The translations under genes and the position numbers were made by a program. 64,000 nt of DNA from Anaerohabitans sp964387285 (GTDB lineage: Bacteria > Zhuqueibacterota > Zhuqueibacteria > Residuimicrobiales > Residuimicrobiaceae), in assembly GCA_964387285.1 (NCBI GenBank), contig CAYLWO010000001.1, positions 62,001 through 126,000 of the forward strand, read 5' to 3'. A model generated the notes under the pieces. It made no database searches. It was given only the letters and a program-made list of their open reading frames with translations, and was not told where the DNA came from. This document shows positions 17,028-25,755 of this stretch, piece by piece; the stretch's first letter is position 1; each line of letters opens with the position of its first letter.

Positions 17028-18461
17028 TTAAATAATCACCTGGGTGTCTCCCCCCCTCTCCAAATTGATGTCCATATTTGATCTGTTAGTCTTCCACGCA
17101 CCTGCTGTGAAATCAGGAATATCGATGGAACTTGATCGATGCAGGACCGACCATTGGCTCAACGGCACAATGGCGCTCCATGCCGCTGCGTCGTAAACAT
17201 CCATATCTAGAGGCAGGCCGTTGCGAAGACAGTCGATGAGCCGCCAGCTTTCCAGCAAATCCGTCCCGTCATGTCCAGAACCCATTTTTTTTGCGATTTC
17301 GCTCATTTTCCGGGTTATTTTTGCGGAATATTTCTCTTCAAGAATTTTAAATTCTTCTGCAGAGATCCAGGCATGGTTACCGACGGACAAGCGTGGTGGT
17401 TGCGGATCATAGAGTGCCGCGCCTTTAGTTCCATAAATTCCGTGGGTGTAGCTATGTGGAGACGGATCGGTAGCGTCATGTTGAATTGAGATGGTCCGTC
17501 CCCGGGTCGTTCTGATGGTGGTAACGCTCATATTGCCCCGATAACTTTTGGCCGCAAAGGGTTTGAAAAATTCATCATCCTCGGCAAGTTCACGAGCCTT
17601 GGCTTGCATCATAAAATCGTCGCTTTCAACGGAAACAAGAAATTCGAATTTGTCGCCACGATTTATATTCATAATAACACTGACCGGGCCCAGCCCGTGT
17701 GTGGGGTAGATATTTCCTCTGCGCGAGGCGTATTGTTTGAGCCACCACATATCCCAGTAAAATGTCTTGGAAAAATTATTGGCCATTTTACTGGTATTAT
17801 ATGCACAATCGCCGTGCACGACCTCGCCAAAAAAACCCTGTCGGGCCATATTGAGTGTCATGAGTTGGAACGGCATATAGCAGATATTTTCCAGAATTTT
17901 GCAGTGACAGCGCGTCTTTTCCGCGGTCTCCACCAATTGCCAACACTCTTCAATGGTAGCGGCTGCCGGCACAGCTGTTGCAACATGTTTGCCATGAGTC
18001 ATGGCATAAACCGACATGGCCGTGTGCATATAGAACGGTGTGGTAATGATCACCAAGTCAATGTCATCTCGTTCACAGATCCTTTGCCAATCTTCAGGTC
18101 CGGTATAGATATCCGGTTCATGCCTGGTTCCGGCAAGGCGAGCTTTGGCGGCTTGTACCTTTTCAATTCGGATATCACATAGCGCTTTAATTTCAACCCC
18201 TTCAATGGGACTCATATTGTCAATGTATGATGGACCACGCTGACCTGTTCCGATAATTGCGACGCGTACTTTGGTCAAAGGCGGCGCGGAATAACCCGAC
18301 ATATTGAATCGTTGTACATGTGCCTTTTCCAGATGTTTGCTTACCTCTGCGGTATCGTTGCTGACTGTCCCCACAGTCCGGCCCTGGGCCATACAGTGGC
18401 CGGCCAGACCCATGCTCATCACACCGGTTCTTTTAAAGAAATCTCTACGGTTTTCGAACAT
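17028..18461 (-). CDS. GH109-like Gfo/Idh/MocA-fold enzyme with Tat signal
   Basis: A 477-residue exported protein. The N-terminus NRRDFFKRTGVMSMGLAG is a Tat signal. A Rossmann motif VAIIGTGQRG follows near residue 65. Family hallmarks are ATAVPAAATIEECWQLVE (no EKP lysine, as in GH109), LENICYMPFQLMTLNM and NIYPTHGLGPVSVIMNINRG. GH109 enzymes remove terminal alpha-N-acetylgalactosamine by an NAD-dependent oxidation/elimination route; the substrate of this divergent member may differ. The frame is open further upstream, but the ATG at 18461 has AGGAG at good spacing and puts the Tat motif at the N-terminus. It follows the esterase gene by 55 bp in one probable operon. Confidence 0.82.
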   Translation of the reverse strand: MFENRRDFFKRTGVMSMGLAGHCMAQGRTVGTVSNDTAEVSKHLEKAHVQRFNMSGYSAPPLTKVRVAIIGTGQRGPSYIDNMSPIEGVEIKALCDIRIEKVQAAKARLAGTRHEPDIYTGPEDWQRICERDDIDLVIITTPFYMHTAMSVYAMTHGKHVATAVPAAATIEECWQLVETAEKTRCHCKILENICYMPFQLMTLNMARQGFFGEVVHGDCAYNTSKMANNFSKTFYWDMWWLKQYASRRGNIYPTHGLGPVSVIMNINRGDKFEFLVSVESDDFMMQAKARELAEDDEFFKPFAAKSYRGNMSVTTIRTTRGRTISIQHDATDPSPHSYTHGIYGTKGAALYDPQPPRLSVGNHAWISAEEFKILEEKYSAKITRKMSEIAKKMGSGHDGTDLLESWRLIDCLRNGLPLDMDVYDAAAWSAIVPLSQWSVLHRSSSIDIPDFTAGAWKTNRSNMDINLERGGDTQVII

Positions 18462-18516
18462 AGGTTTGCTCCTTAATTTATCAAGTGATTCACTTACGCT
18501 ATGCGAGTTGTGCATT

Positions 18517-20484
18517 TCAAAAGTCCATAGAAACCGGCACGGGGGAACAAAGTTCGACCAATTCCTGAACATCAAATTGTTCTAACAGACCAAAGCAAAA
18601 TAAGGCCGGGAATTCTTCATAGTCGTGGTGATTTTCAATCAATTTTTTCAAACTTTTGCAATTTAGTATAGAAACGCTTTTCACCTTGCCGGTATTCATG
18701 CCGCAAGCTGCCAGCGACGCGACACCGGCATTCCACCCATCGGCATAGAGATGGAGTTTTTTTACCCTAAAATGGCGGCATGCCCAATCGAGGACGGCAT
18801 TTATTTCGGCAACCTGCAGACCGAGAGCACGGTAACCAATCGCTGATAGCATTTGTGCATATTGCCATACCGGACCTGAATCGGGAACGCATTCACCCAT
18901 AAAAAGCGGATCAATGACAATCACGCCCATACCCTGGTTTACGAGATGCTTTACCAAGTTTGCTTGCATTGTTTTGCCTTGATCTGCAATGACCAGAACA
19001 ACCGACTCTCGTTTGTCTGCCATAATCGATACAGCGGGCAAAGTCCATTCACCATTCATGACAATCCTAAAATGATCCGTTTTCAGTTTTAGATGATTAT
19101 CATGGCTTACTCGGATTGCGTTTGCCTTCATGGGCATCAAATGCAAAATTTTTGACAGTCTGTCTTGGGCGTCTTTTCGCGAGTTGTATGACGTCGCCTT
19201 GTCCCCGAGAGATGAAAAAGGCTGCAACGCCTGAGATATTTGATTCTTTGGCAGAGTTTTGCTCTGTTCGATGGCGAGGGTGTGGAAATTGGCGTTATTT
19301 TCCGGTACGCCCACGATCAGGTCCTCATATTTATAAATTTCACCATCAGATGGAATTTCGGAATCGATGGCTTTAATGGAATCACTCATAGAGGGCAGGA
19401 AACATCTGTTGATAAATTTATAAAATTTTTCCCTGTTATCCTGATCATAATTGTGTGTACCAGGTGTGGTGTTCTCATAATATGAAAAATTATCCGCTTT
19501 GTTCAATAGTTTATAGATGGGCGCCACCGGTTCGAACAGGGAAGCATAGGCACGACTGGATTTAAAACAACACTCGTCATTTGCGTTATAAATCAACAAA
19601 GCTGGTCGTGGGGCCAACAACGCTGTCAGATGGCTGTAATCGGCAACGGTCAACAGATCACATGCGTGCTGTTCGAGATCACTGATATCCGCAAGATTGC
19701 TGGTGCGGGACAAAAAGCCGATATACCCGGCATTGGGCGCTGCTGCCGAGATGCGCGTATCCAAGGAGCTTAACATAATCGTTTGCCAGCCGCCTCCGGA
19801 CAAACCGGTCATGGCGATGCGGCCCTTGTCGGTCTTTGGATACATCTCTAAAACATCGAGCCCACGTTTCATAGCTAAATAAAAAACAGACAAACCGCTA
19901 ATACCACACAGTTCGAGGTAGGCCATCCGGTTATGGCATAAATCTGCATGATTCAGTTCACCATAAAAAAGCCAATCAGGGTGTAGCGCCAGCATGCCGC
20001 GTTTGGCCAGATTAATGCTGCGCATCTGTTCATACGGCAGGGCCTTGCCCGGGCCGGCGTGCCCATTGACGTTCAGAATTGCAGGGATCTTTCCCACATC
20101 GGCAGTTGGTTCATACAGCAATGCTGGAATCCAGAGTCCGGGCAGGGCCTCGTAAGAGAGTTTCCTTATGAGATAACCTTGACCGGTTTCGATGATGCGG
20201 CCCCAAACGATTTGCGGTTTACCATGATACCATTCAACTGGAACATTTCGATAGACAACGTGATCCAGTACCTGCTGTCGTATTTGTTCACTTTGCGCGC
20301 GCCAAACCTCCGCAGACTCTGGCACTGTTAAGGGCGGGATATGACGTTCGATGAACCGCCTAACCTCACATCGCAATCCGTTTTCGGTCAGTATTTTTTG
20401 ATCAAGCCAGCGCTGCACAGTCATGTCATCGGCACTTGCTGCATAAAGCGCAGGCAACATCCACAACAGCAGCTTACTCAACAT
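18517..20484 (-). CDS. Secreted two-domain alpha/beta-hydrolase (acetyl-esterase-like)
   Basis: A 655-residue protein with a signal peptide (about 1-18). The first domain is an alpha/beta-hydrolase of the acetyl-xylan-esterase/dienelactone-hydrolase type. Its nucleophile is S229 in MTGLSGGGWQ, its acid is likely D303 (YNANDECCF) and its histidine H344 (GTHNYDQDNRE). A second hydrolase-like domain (about 480-655, VVLVIADQGKTMQANLVKHL onward) has DGWNAG where a GxSxG elbow belongs, so it is probably inactive or structural. Deacylation of a decorated polysaccharide is a reasonable role in this setting but the substrate is not shown. It shares the head family of the pseudogene at 16129-16921. Confidence 0.8.
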   Translation of the reverse strand: MLSKLLLWMLPALYAASADDMTVQRWLDQKILTENGLRCEVRRFIERHIPPLTVPESAEVWRAQSEQIRQQVLDHVVYRNVPVEWYHGKPQIVWGRIIETGQGYLIRKLSYEALPGLWIPALLYEPTADVGKIPAILNVNGHAGPGKALPYEQMRSINLAKRGMLALHPDWLFYGELNHADLCHNRMAYLELCGISGLSVFYLAMKRGLDVLEMYPKTDKGRIAMTGLSGGGWQTIMLSSLDTRISAAAPNAGYIGFLSRTSNLADISDLEQHACDLLTVADYSHLTALLAPRPALLIYNANDECCFKSSRAYASLFEPVAPIYKLLNKADNFSYYENTTPGTHNYDQDNREKFYKFINRCFLPSMSDSIKAIDSEIPSDGEIYKYEDLIVGVPENNANFHTLAIEQSKTLPKNQISQALQPFSSLGDKATSYNSRKDAQDRLSKILHLMPMKANAIRVSHDNHLKLKTDHFRIVMNGEWTLPAVSIMADKRESVVLVIADQGKTMQANLVKHLVNQGMGVIVIDPLFMGECVPDSGPVWQYAQMLSAIGYRALGLQVAEINAVLDWACRHFRVKKLHLYADGWNAGVASLAACGMNTGKVKSVSILNCKSLKKLIENHHDYEEFPALFCFGLLEQFDVQELVELCSPVPVSMDF

Positions 20485-20869
20485 AGCAGCCCCATCGGAA
20501 ACAAGATATGTATATTTTTGTACACAACATGTGAAAAATGAATCATTCGGTATATTTAATAGATCTTGTTTTTAACAGCAAATTGCAGCACAAAAAGGTG
20601 CAATGAATCTTAATTCACTCCATAGAAAAACCGATGTAGGGTATTGCTGATACACAGGAGGTTCATCAACCGGCAGCGGATTTCCTCAGCCGTTGAGTTA
20701 AAAGTCAAGAGTTGATACTGACACTGATTTTGAGTCAATTTCGAGAATTTATTCTGCAAAGTCAACACCTTTATCAAATTTTCATTGCTCAGTCTGCCTG
20801 AGTAGATGCTGCTTTGGCTGTGCGCGGTAAAGTTTGAAAGAAATGAGAATTAATCCCGATTGATTTCCC

Positions 20870-20898
20870 TTGCATATCAGAGTGAATTTTTTTAAACT
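20870..20898 (+). promoter_or_regulatory. Candidate promoter in the divergent gap 20485-20930
   Basis: TTGCAT (20870-20875) and TAAACT (20893-20898) are 17 bases apart and end 32 bases before the ATG at 20931. That gives a short leader for the two UroD-like genes. The remaining ~380 bases between the divergent genes hold no gene I can support; several AT-rich stretches there could serve the minus-strand esterase operon. Confidence 0.4.
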
Positions 20899-20930
20899 AA
20901 ACCTCTCACTTGCACAGGATTGATAATCAT

Positions 20931-21941
20931 ATGGCCATGCCATACACTCTTGAGGGAATCGGCATCGATCCGAATCCTGATTTTAGCAGGCTGTTAAAAG
21001 TATTGCGCCATGACGGGTGCCCTGATCGAATTCCGGTTTATGAACTTTTTATAGATACAGAGATGATTCAATTGCTATTGGACAAACCGGTTCCCGACTG
21101 CGTTTCCACAATAGAATTCTATTATCGCGCTGGTTATGATTATGTTCCGGTCTGGCCTGTAATTCAGATGCACACCGGCGATTTGACAGACGCGCGACAA
21201 CCTTTTCCAATCCGTGACCGACCGGGTTTTGAACAGTATCCGTGGCCGATCCTAACCGACCAGAATTTTAGCAATTTCGAGCTCGTGCCTAACTTTTTAC
21301 CGGATGGTATGATGATGATCGGACAGATCGGTGGAGTGTTTGAACGAGTTCAGATGTTGTGCGGCTATGCCAATTTATGCTATCTCCTGGCAGATGACCG
21401 TATACTTGTTCATGAGATTTTTAATAAAGTGGGCGCTTTATGGGCAGAAATTTATCAACGGATGGTCCAGTATGACCGTATCGGCGCAGTAGTCATCAGT
21501 GATGATCTTGGTTTCAAAACGCAAACACTCATCTCCATACACGACATAAAAGAATTTCTAATACCCTGGTATCAGCGTCTTGTGCAAATGGCACATCAGG
21601 CTCAGAAGCCGTGTATTCTGCACTCGTGTGGTAATCTTTCTGAAATAATGCCGTATCTGATCAAGGACGTCGGCATTGATGCCAAACATTCCTTTGAGGA
21701 TAGCATATTACCTGTGACCGAAGCAAAAAAAATATATGGTTCACAAATCGCCTTACTTGGTGGATATGATCTTCATAAGCTTTGCAGCGACCAGGAAGCG
21801 GACATTCGCAAACACACCCAAATGCTGATGCAAGTCTGCGGTTCCAAAGGCGGCTATGCCATCGGATCCGGAAACAGTATTGCCAAGTATGTTCCCAAGG
21901 AAAAATATTTAACCATGTTGGACGAATCCTGGAAACAATAA
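20931..21941 (+). CDS. UroD-like protein (fourth intact copy)
   Basis: A 336-residue UroD/MtaA-superfamily protein. Family features are CPDRIPVYELF near residue 25, VVISDDLGFKTQTLIS, and PCILHSCGNLSEIMPYLIKD with a His-x-Cys pair. The late segment is GYAIGSGNSIAKYVP, without the second Cys of the zinc site. The ATG at 20931 has AGGA 11 bases upstream; an earlier in-frame TTG has no better site. It is followed after 39 bp by another family member in the same direction. Position among secreted glycosidases suggests sugar-related C1 or methyl chemistry, but that is inference only. Confidence 0.8.
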   Translation: MAMPYTLEGIGIDPNPDFSRLLKVLRHDGCPDRIPVYELFIDTEMIQLLLDKPVPDCVSTIEFYYRAGYDYVPVWPVIQMHTGDLTDARQPFPIRDRPGFEQYPWPILTDQNFSNFELVPNFLPDGMMMIGQIGGVFERVQMLCGYANLCYLLADDRILVHEIFNKVGALWAEIYQRMVQYDRIGAVVISDDLGFKTQTLISIHDIKEFLIPWYQRLVQMAHQAQKPCILHSCGNLSEIMPYLIKDVGIDAKHSFEDSILPVTEAKKIYGSQIALLGGYDLHKLCSDQEADIRKHTQMLMQVCGSKGGYAIGSGNSIAKYVPKEKYLTMLDESWKQ

Positions 21942-21980
21942 AAACCGGGGGAATAAAAGTCAGAAAAGGTGGCATGATTG

Positions 21981-23048
21981 ATGACCAGTAAAGAAAGAAT
22001 ACGAGCAGCCCTGACACACAAGTTGCCAGATCGCACGCCTGTGTTTGAGTACGTTCTGTTATCCCCACTCGCTGATCTTTTGCTGGGCCGCCGCTATGCC
22101 GGTGATCCGGGCAATTGGAAGGACATGATCGCCGAATTGGGTTGGCGTCGTTTTATTCATGCCAGCGCAGTAGATCAACTGGATCTGGCACTGCTTCTGG
22201 GTCATGATATGATGTATGTCGTTCCGCATCCTCCACCACCTGATTCTCACACGGCCAATTACACTGAAGATGACAGTCCTCTGGACGATCCTGTGGTGCT
22301 GTTACAGAAAAGAAATGAACGCAACCTCCCGGACGCGCCCCCTGCAGACGAAACGTTCTTGATTTATGTCGAACTGAAGGAAGAAATGGCAAGACGCAAC
22401 GTCGATCTGCCGATTTTAGCCCCGGCCTACGGCCATGGCGTATGGACCGATATAGTTTTAATGCAGACGATGGCTTTGGCGCCGGAAATTGCCCACACCC
22501 ACTTTGGGCTGGCTACAAAACGCTGTCTTGCCCTGATTGAAAAATATATCGCTCTGGGAATCGATCAGATTGGTATTGGCGGCGATTTTGCCGGCACCAA
22601 ACCTTTAATTTCTCCTGAGGCCTATCGTCGTTTCATTGTGCCGGAATTGCAGAATTTATCCCGGCGAATTCATCAGGCCGGACGATACGCTATCAACGCC
22701 AGTGACGGTAATCTCTGGCCGATGATTGATGATTTTTTAATCACCTGTCAGGTAGACGGGTATTTGGAAATCGACCTGCATGCAGGCATGGACCTGTCCC
22801 GACTAAAAAAAAGATATGGAGACCGGATCACCTTGTATGGCAATCTTGATTGTGGAAACATTCTCAGTTTTGCCAGCGCAGATCAGGTCCGTCAGCATAC
22901 GATTGAATGTCTGACCAAGGGCTTTGGGAACGGGGGACATATTTTATGCGCCAGCAACGCCATCACTGCCAGCGTGCCGCTGGAGAATTATCTGGCGGTT
23001 ATCAACGCGTATCGTGATATGTTTCAGCTTGAACGATTTTCTCCGTAA
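21981..23048 (+). CDS. UroD-like protein (fifth intact copy)
   Basis: A 355-residue UroD/MtaA-superfamily protein. It opens TSKERIRAALTHKLPDRTPV and continues IGIGGDFAGTKPLISPEAY and LHAGMDLSRLKKRYGDRITL, the last very like the copy at 11646-12785. The usual HSCG site reads NASDGNLW, so the His-x-Cys pair is lost. A Cys remains in the late HILCASNAITASVPLENY segment. The ATG at 21981 follows AAAGGTGG at 8-base spacing. It is the second gene of a two-gene unit with 20931-21941. A stem-loop with a T run follows at 23071-23134. Confidence 0.8.
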   Translation: MTSKERIRAALTHKLPDRTPVFEYVLLSPLADLLLGRRYAGDPGNWKDMIAELGWRRFIHASAVDQLDLALLLGHDMMYVVPHPPPPDSHTANYTEDDSPLDDPVVLLQKRNERNLPDAPPADETFLIYVELKEEMARRNVDLPILAPAYGHGVWTDIVLMQTMALAPEIAHTHFGLATKRCLALIEKYIALGIDQIGIGGDFAGTKPLISPEAYRRFIVPELQNLSRRIHQAGRYAINASDGNLWPMIDDFLITCQVDGYLEIDLHAGMDLSRLKKRYGDRITLYGNLDCGNILSFASADQVRQHTIECLTKGFGNGGHILCASNAITASVPLENYLAVINAYRDMFQLERFSP

Positions 23049-23070
23049 GAAAAAAATTTTCTTAAGCGCC

Positions 23071-23134
23071 ACTGTAGAAACACCGCTCCTCCCGGCAGTG
23101 CCTGCCTGTTGCAATTTTCTACAGTCTTTTTTTA
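23071..23134 (+). terminator. Stem-loop with T run after the UroD-like pair
   Basis: ACTGTAGAAA (23071-23080) and TTTCTACAGT (23116-23125) form a perfect 10-bp outer stem around 35 bases. CTTTTTTTAT follows on the plus strand. The T run overlaps the last codons of the convergent GH36-like gene. The large loop makes it less certain than a simple hairpin. Confidence 0.5.
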
Positions 23135-25212
23135 TACACCAGAATTTTTGAGCTCGGTCGTGTCGGCATTGCGATGGACAGACCTCGATCGCTCAATTCA
23201 GCACCGGAGTAATAGACCTCACCAGGTTTGTCCATGTCAGTGATTCGGTAGGAAGCGTTGCGGTCCAGTCCAGATAATTTGGTTCTTCCGGTTTCGCAGA
23301 TGCTCAGGGGTCGGCGAAAAACCTGCACCATGCCTTCGTTCAAATCCGGTCTATTGAATTGCCAGGCGATCCAGGAATCCTCAGCAAGTGAATAACTGGT
23401 AAGCGGATAGTAATCGCCGTAATAATAAGGTTGAATGGAACGGTACTGTCGGATAGTGTTAATGAGTTTTGACCAGGGGAAATTATGATCCAGATGTTTC
23501 TTTTGCGGCTCGATGCCGTTGCTGTATAATTCAAACACCCAACCGCTGGAAAAGGATGTACGAACGGCATAATCTTCATCCACACCGGGCTTGCCGGTCG
23601 GAACATAGGTGGCGTTGAGAGGAATCCAGGAAGAGATGCCGAAAGTTTGACTCTGTACGGCGATGATACTGCCTGCACCGTCTGTACGCCATAACGGTAC
23701 AGTGCGACTTATTGCTTCCAAATCCAACCGTCGACCACCGGAAGCGCAATTATCAATCATTAATCCGGGGTGTCGTAGCAACAGACCGTCCCAAAAATCA
23801 TACAAACCCTGGATCCAGCGAATTTCGCTAATACCTTGGCGATCCGGCGCATCGGCTGCCCGCCAGAATTCCAACGGACCTATATTGGCATCATGGCGAA
23901 AACAATCCATCCCGTATTCCTCGATGCGGGAAGAGATAAAATCCGTCAGATATTTGCGTGCTTCCGGATTACCGAGATCCCACAACCTGTCATTATCCAT
24001 TATTTGATTGCGTCGGCTTTCCCATAAATCTTTATTGGGATCGTGAAATGAACCGTACCAGCTTGAAAATTTACGTTCTTCGGGTACGGTCAGCAACCAA
24101 GGTTTATGTTCTTCATACCAAGGTGTGCCCGGAGAAATTCTTTCGGGTTCAAACCAGAGCAAAAATTTGCGATGGGATCGATGCAACAAATCAGAAATAG
24201 GTTTAAATCCATTCGGATAGAGGTCTTTTTTCACTCGCCAGTCACCGGGCGTAGTATGCCACAATCCTTTGCCGTACCATTCCGCATCGATCCAATAATA
24301 ATCGATGGGCAGATCATAGCTGATGATCTGCTGTATGTTTTTAAGATGATCTTTTATCGGCGTGCCGCCCCAATTGAATGTGCATACCGGCATGTTATAG
24401 GGTTGTCCGTTCATCAACGGCCGATGATGCGCCAGTATGAAACGACGCAACTGATTCTGTCCCTCCATCCGTCCTTTGTGATAGGAGAGCAGCGCGATCA
24501 GAGGTGTGCGAATCTCTTCCTGAGGATGCAATTTCAGATGCGTCAGCGCTAACCCGGCCTGTACGCGGGTGAGTTTGGGATTTTCCTGTTTAAAAGAGGT
24601 TTCCCACTCTCCGGACCACCCTACCGCAATAATCAATCCAGCCTGTTCACTCATTTCCATATTAAAATAGGGCAGGTACTCGCTGGATCCTCGACCTGCG
24701 CCGGGCCTGAGTGACAGAATGGCGCCGTCGTTCAAAACGCGCCGGAAAGGTCGGAAATCCTGAGGACTACAAACCGCTCCACGGTGATAGTTCAAGACTG
24801 GTTCAATGTCGGCAAGAAGATGAATATCCAGAGCCTGGATGGCTTCGATAATGGGTGTGTCAACCGTGCCATTGTTTTTTAAATACAGGATCCACTCTAC
24901 AGCCGGGAAATCCAGATATTCGATACCCTGTAAACGTGCCTGCAATCGGGTCACCGGATCTTCAAAAAGAATAACCCGTGAGATGCGCTTTTCATCCAGT
25001 ATGCTGGTTACCTGCTTGACTTGCCATTTCGTTAAAAATTGATGTGAGGAGGTCGCCTGATAGACAAATGAAAACGGGGCGCTCGAGGTAGTAAATATGG
25101 ATTGGGCTAACTTGTCTTGAACGGTTATGGACGGCATACCCTCAGAGTGAACAGGGTTGATCAGCCCCACGAGAATTAACCAAGATACCAACACTCCCTG
25201 AAAAATTTTCAT
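23119..25212 (-). CDS. Secreted GH36-like alpha-galactosidase, copy 1
   Basis: A 697-residue protein with an N-terminal signal peptide (about 1-23). After a beta-sandwich domain the GH36/clan-D TIM barrel has DYYWIDAEWYGKG, FLLWFEPERISPGTPWY, the nucleophile region CFRHDANIGPLEFW (D441), CASGGRRLD (489-497) and the acid/base region PLWRTDGAG (D511). In classical GH36 enzymes the nucleophile motif is KWDMN, so this is a distinct subgroup. A C-terminal beta domain completes it. It should release alpha-linked galactose or a related terminal sugar in the periplasm or outside. It is transcribed away from copies 2 and 3. Confidence 0.87.
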   Translation of the reverse strand: MKIFQGVLVSWLILVGLINPVHSEGMPSITVQDKLAQSIFTTSSAPFSFVYQATSSHQFLTKWQVKQVTSILDEKRISRVILFEDPVTRLQARLQGIEYLDFPAVEWILYLKNNGTVDTPIIEAIQALDIHLLADIEPVLNYHRGAVCSPQDFRPFRRVLNDGAILSLRPGAGRGSSEYLPYFNMEMSEQAGLIIAVGWSGEWETSFKQENPKLTRVQAGLALTHLKLHPQEEIRTPLIALLSYHKGRMEGQNQLRRFILAHHRPLMNGQPYNMPVCTFNWGGTPIKDHLKNIQQIISYDLPIDYYWIDAEWYGKGLWHTTPGDWRVKKDLYPNGFKPISDLLHRSHRKFLLWFEPERISPGTPWYEEHKPWLLTVPEERKFSSWYGSFHDPNKDLWESRRNQIMDNDRLWDLGNPEARKYLTDFISSRIEEYGMDCFRHDANIGPLEFWRAADAPDRQGISEIRWIQGLYDFWDGLLLRHPGLMIDNCASGGRRLDLEAISRTVPLWRTDGAGSIIAVQSQTFGISSWIPLNATYVPTGKPGVDEDYAVRTSFSSGWVFELYSNGIEPQKKHLDHNFPWSKLINTIRQYRSIQPYYYGDYYPLTSYSLAEDSWIAWQFNRPDLNEGMVQVFRRPLSICETGRTKLSGLDRNASYRITDMDKPGEVYYSGAELSDRGLSIAMPTRPSSKILVYKKRL

Positions 25213-25484
25213 AGTTGCTCCTAGCGATCGGTTATTGAATCAGACACTCCATCATGAAGTTTGTTTGGGCTTTCAATTGTAAAGAAATTGTAACCATAAA
25301 ATTTCAATCGATGCCATCAATGACATTTCTAATACAAACTTTTGAGTTTAAGTGAACAAATCAAAAAAATGGAAAAAAGATAACCTTTAGCAACAGAACG
25401 CAGTAATTCATCTATGAGTTCGAGATGTTACGATAATTTGTGCACTATTGCAAGAAAATAAACATTTTTCTTACAACTTTCTGC

Positions 25485-25513
25485 TTGATTTTTAATACCT
25501 GATTAGTTATACT
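25485..25513 (+). promoter_or_regulatory. Candidate promoter with a long leader for the GH36-like tandem
   Basis: TTGATT (25485-25490) and TATACT (25508-25513) are 17 bases apart, a good sigma-70-like pair. The start codon of copy 2 is at 25756, so the leader would be about 235 bases. The divergent gap 25213-25755 (543 bases) has no gene that I can support and is very AT-rich on the copy 1 side. Confidence 0.5.
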
Positions 25514-25755
25514 GAGTTCATGTCGGTACGTCAAAACGCACGGAGATAAGAGAGTATCCAGATGCCGGCGAGGAGAACGTCCCTGCATTAATCAAATCTC
25601 ACCACAAAAACAACATTTGACAGAAATTAAAAGTTCAAATCAAACTGCAATGGATATCATCATGTCGACTTGAATCCAGGCGAGCAATCGTGATGTAAAA
25701 ACATATTCCTGTTTTTGGAGCACATACTGAACCATATCTCTGATCGGGAGTTCAT

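Noticed and set aside
20485..20930. Cobalamin or other riboswitch upstream of the UroD-like pair
   Set aside because: I looked for the B12-box and other conserved elements and found none in the gaps at 20485, 25213 or 43201.
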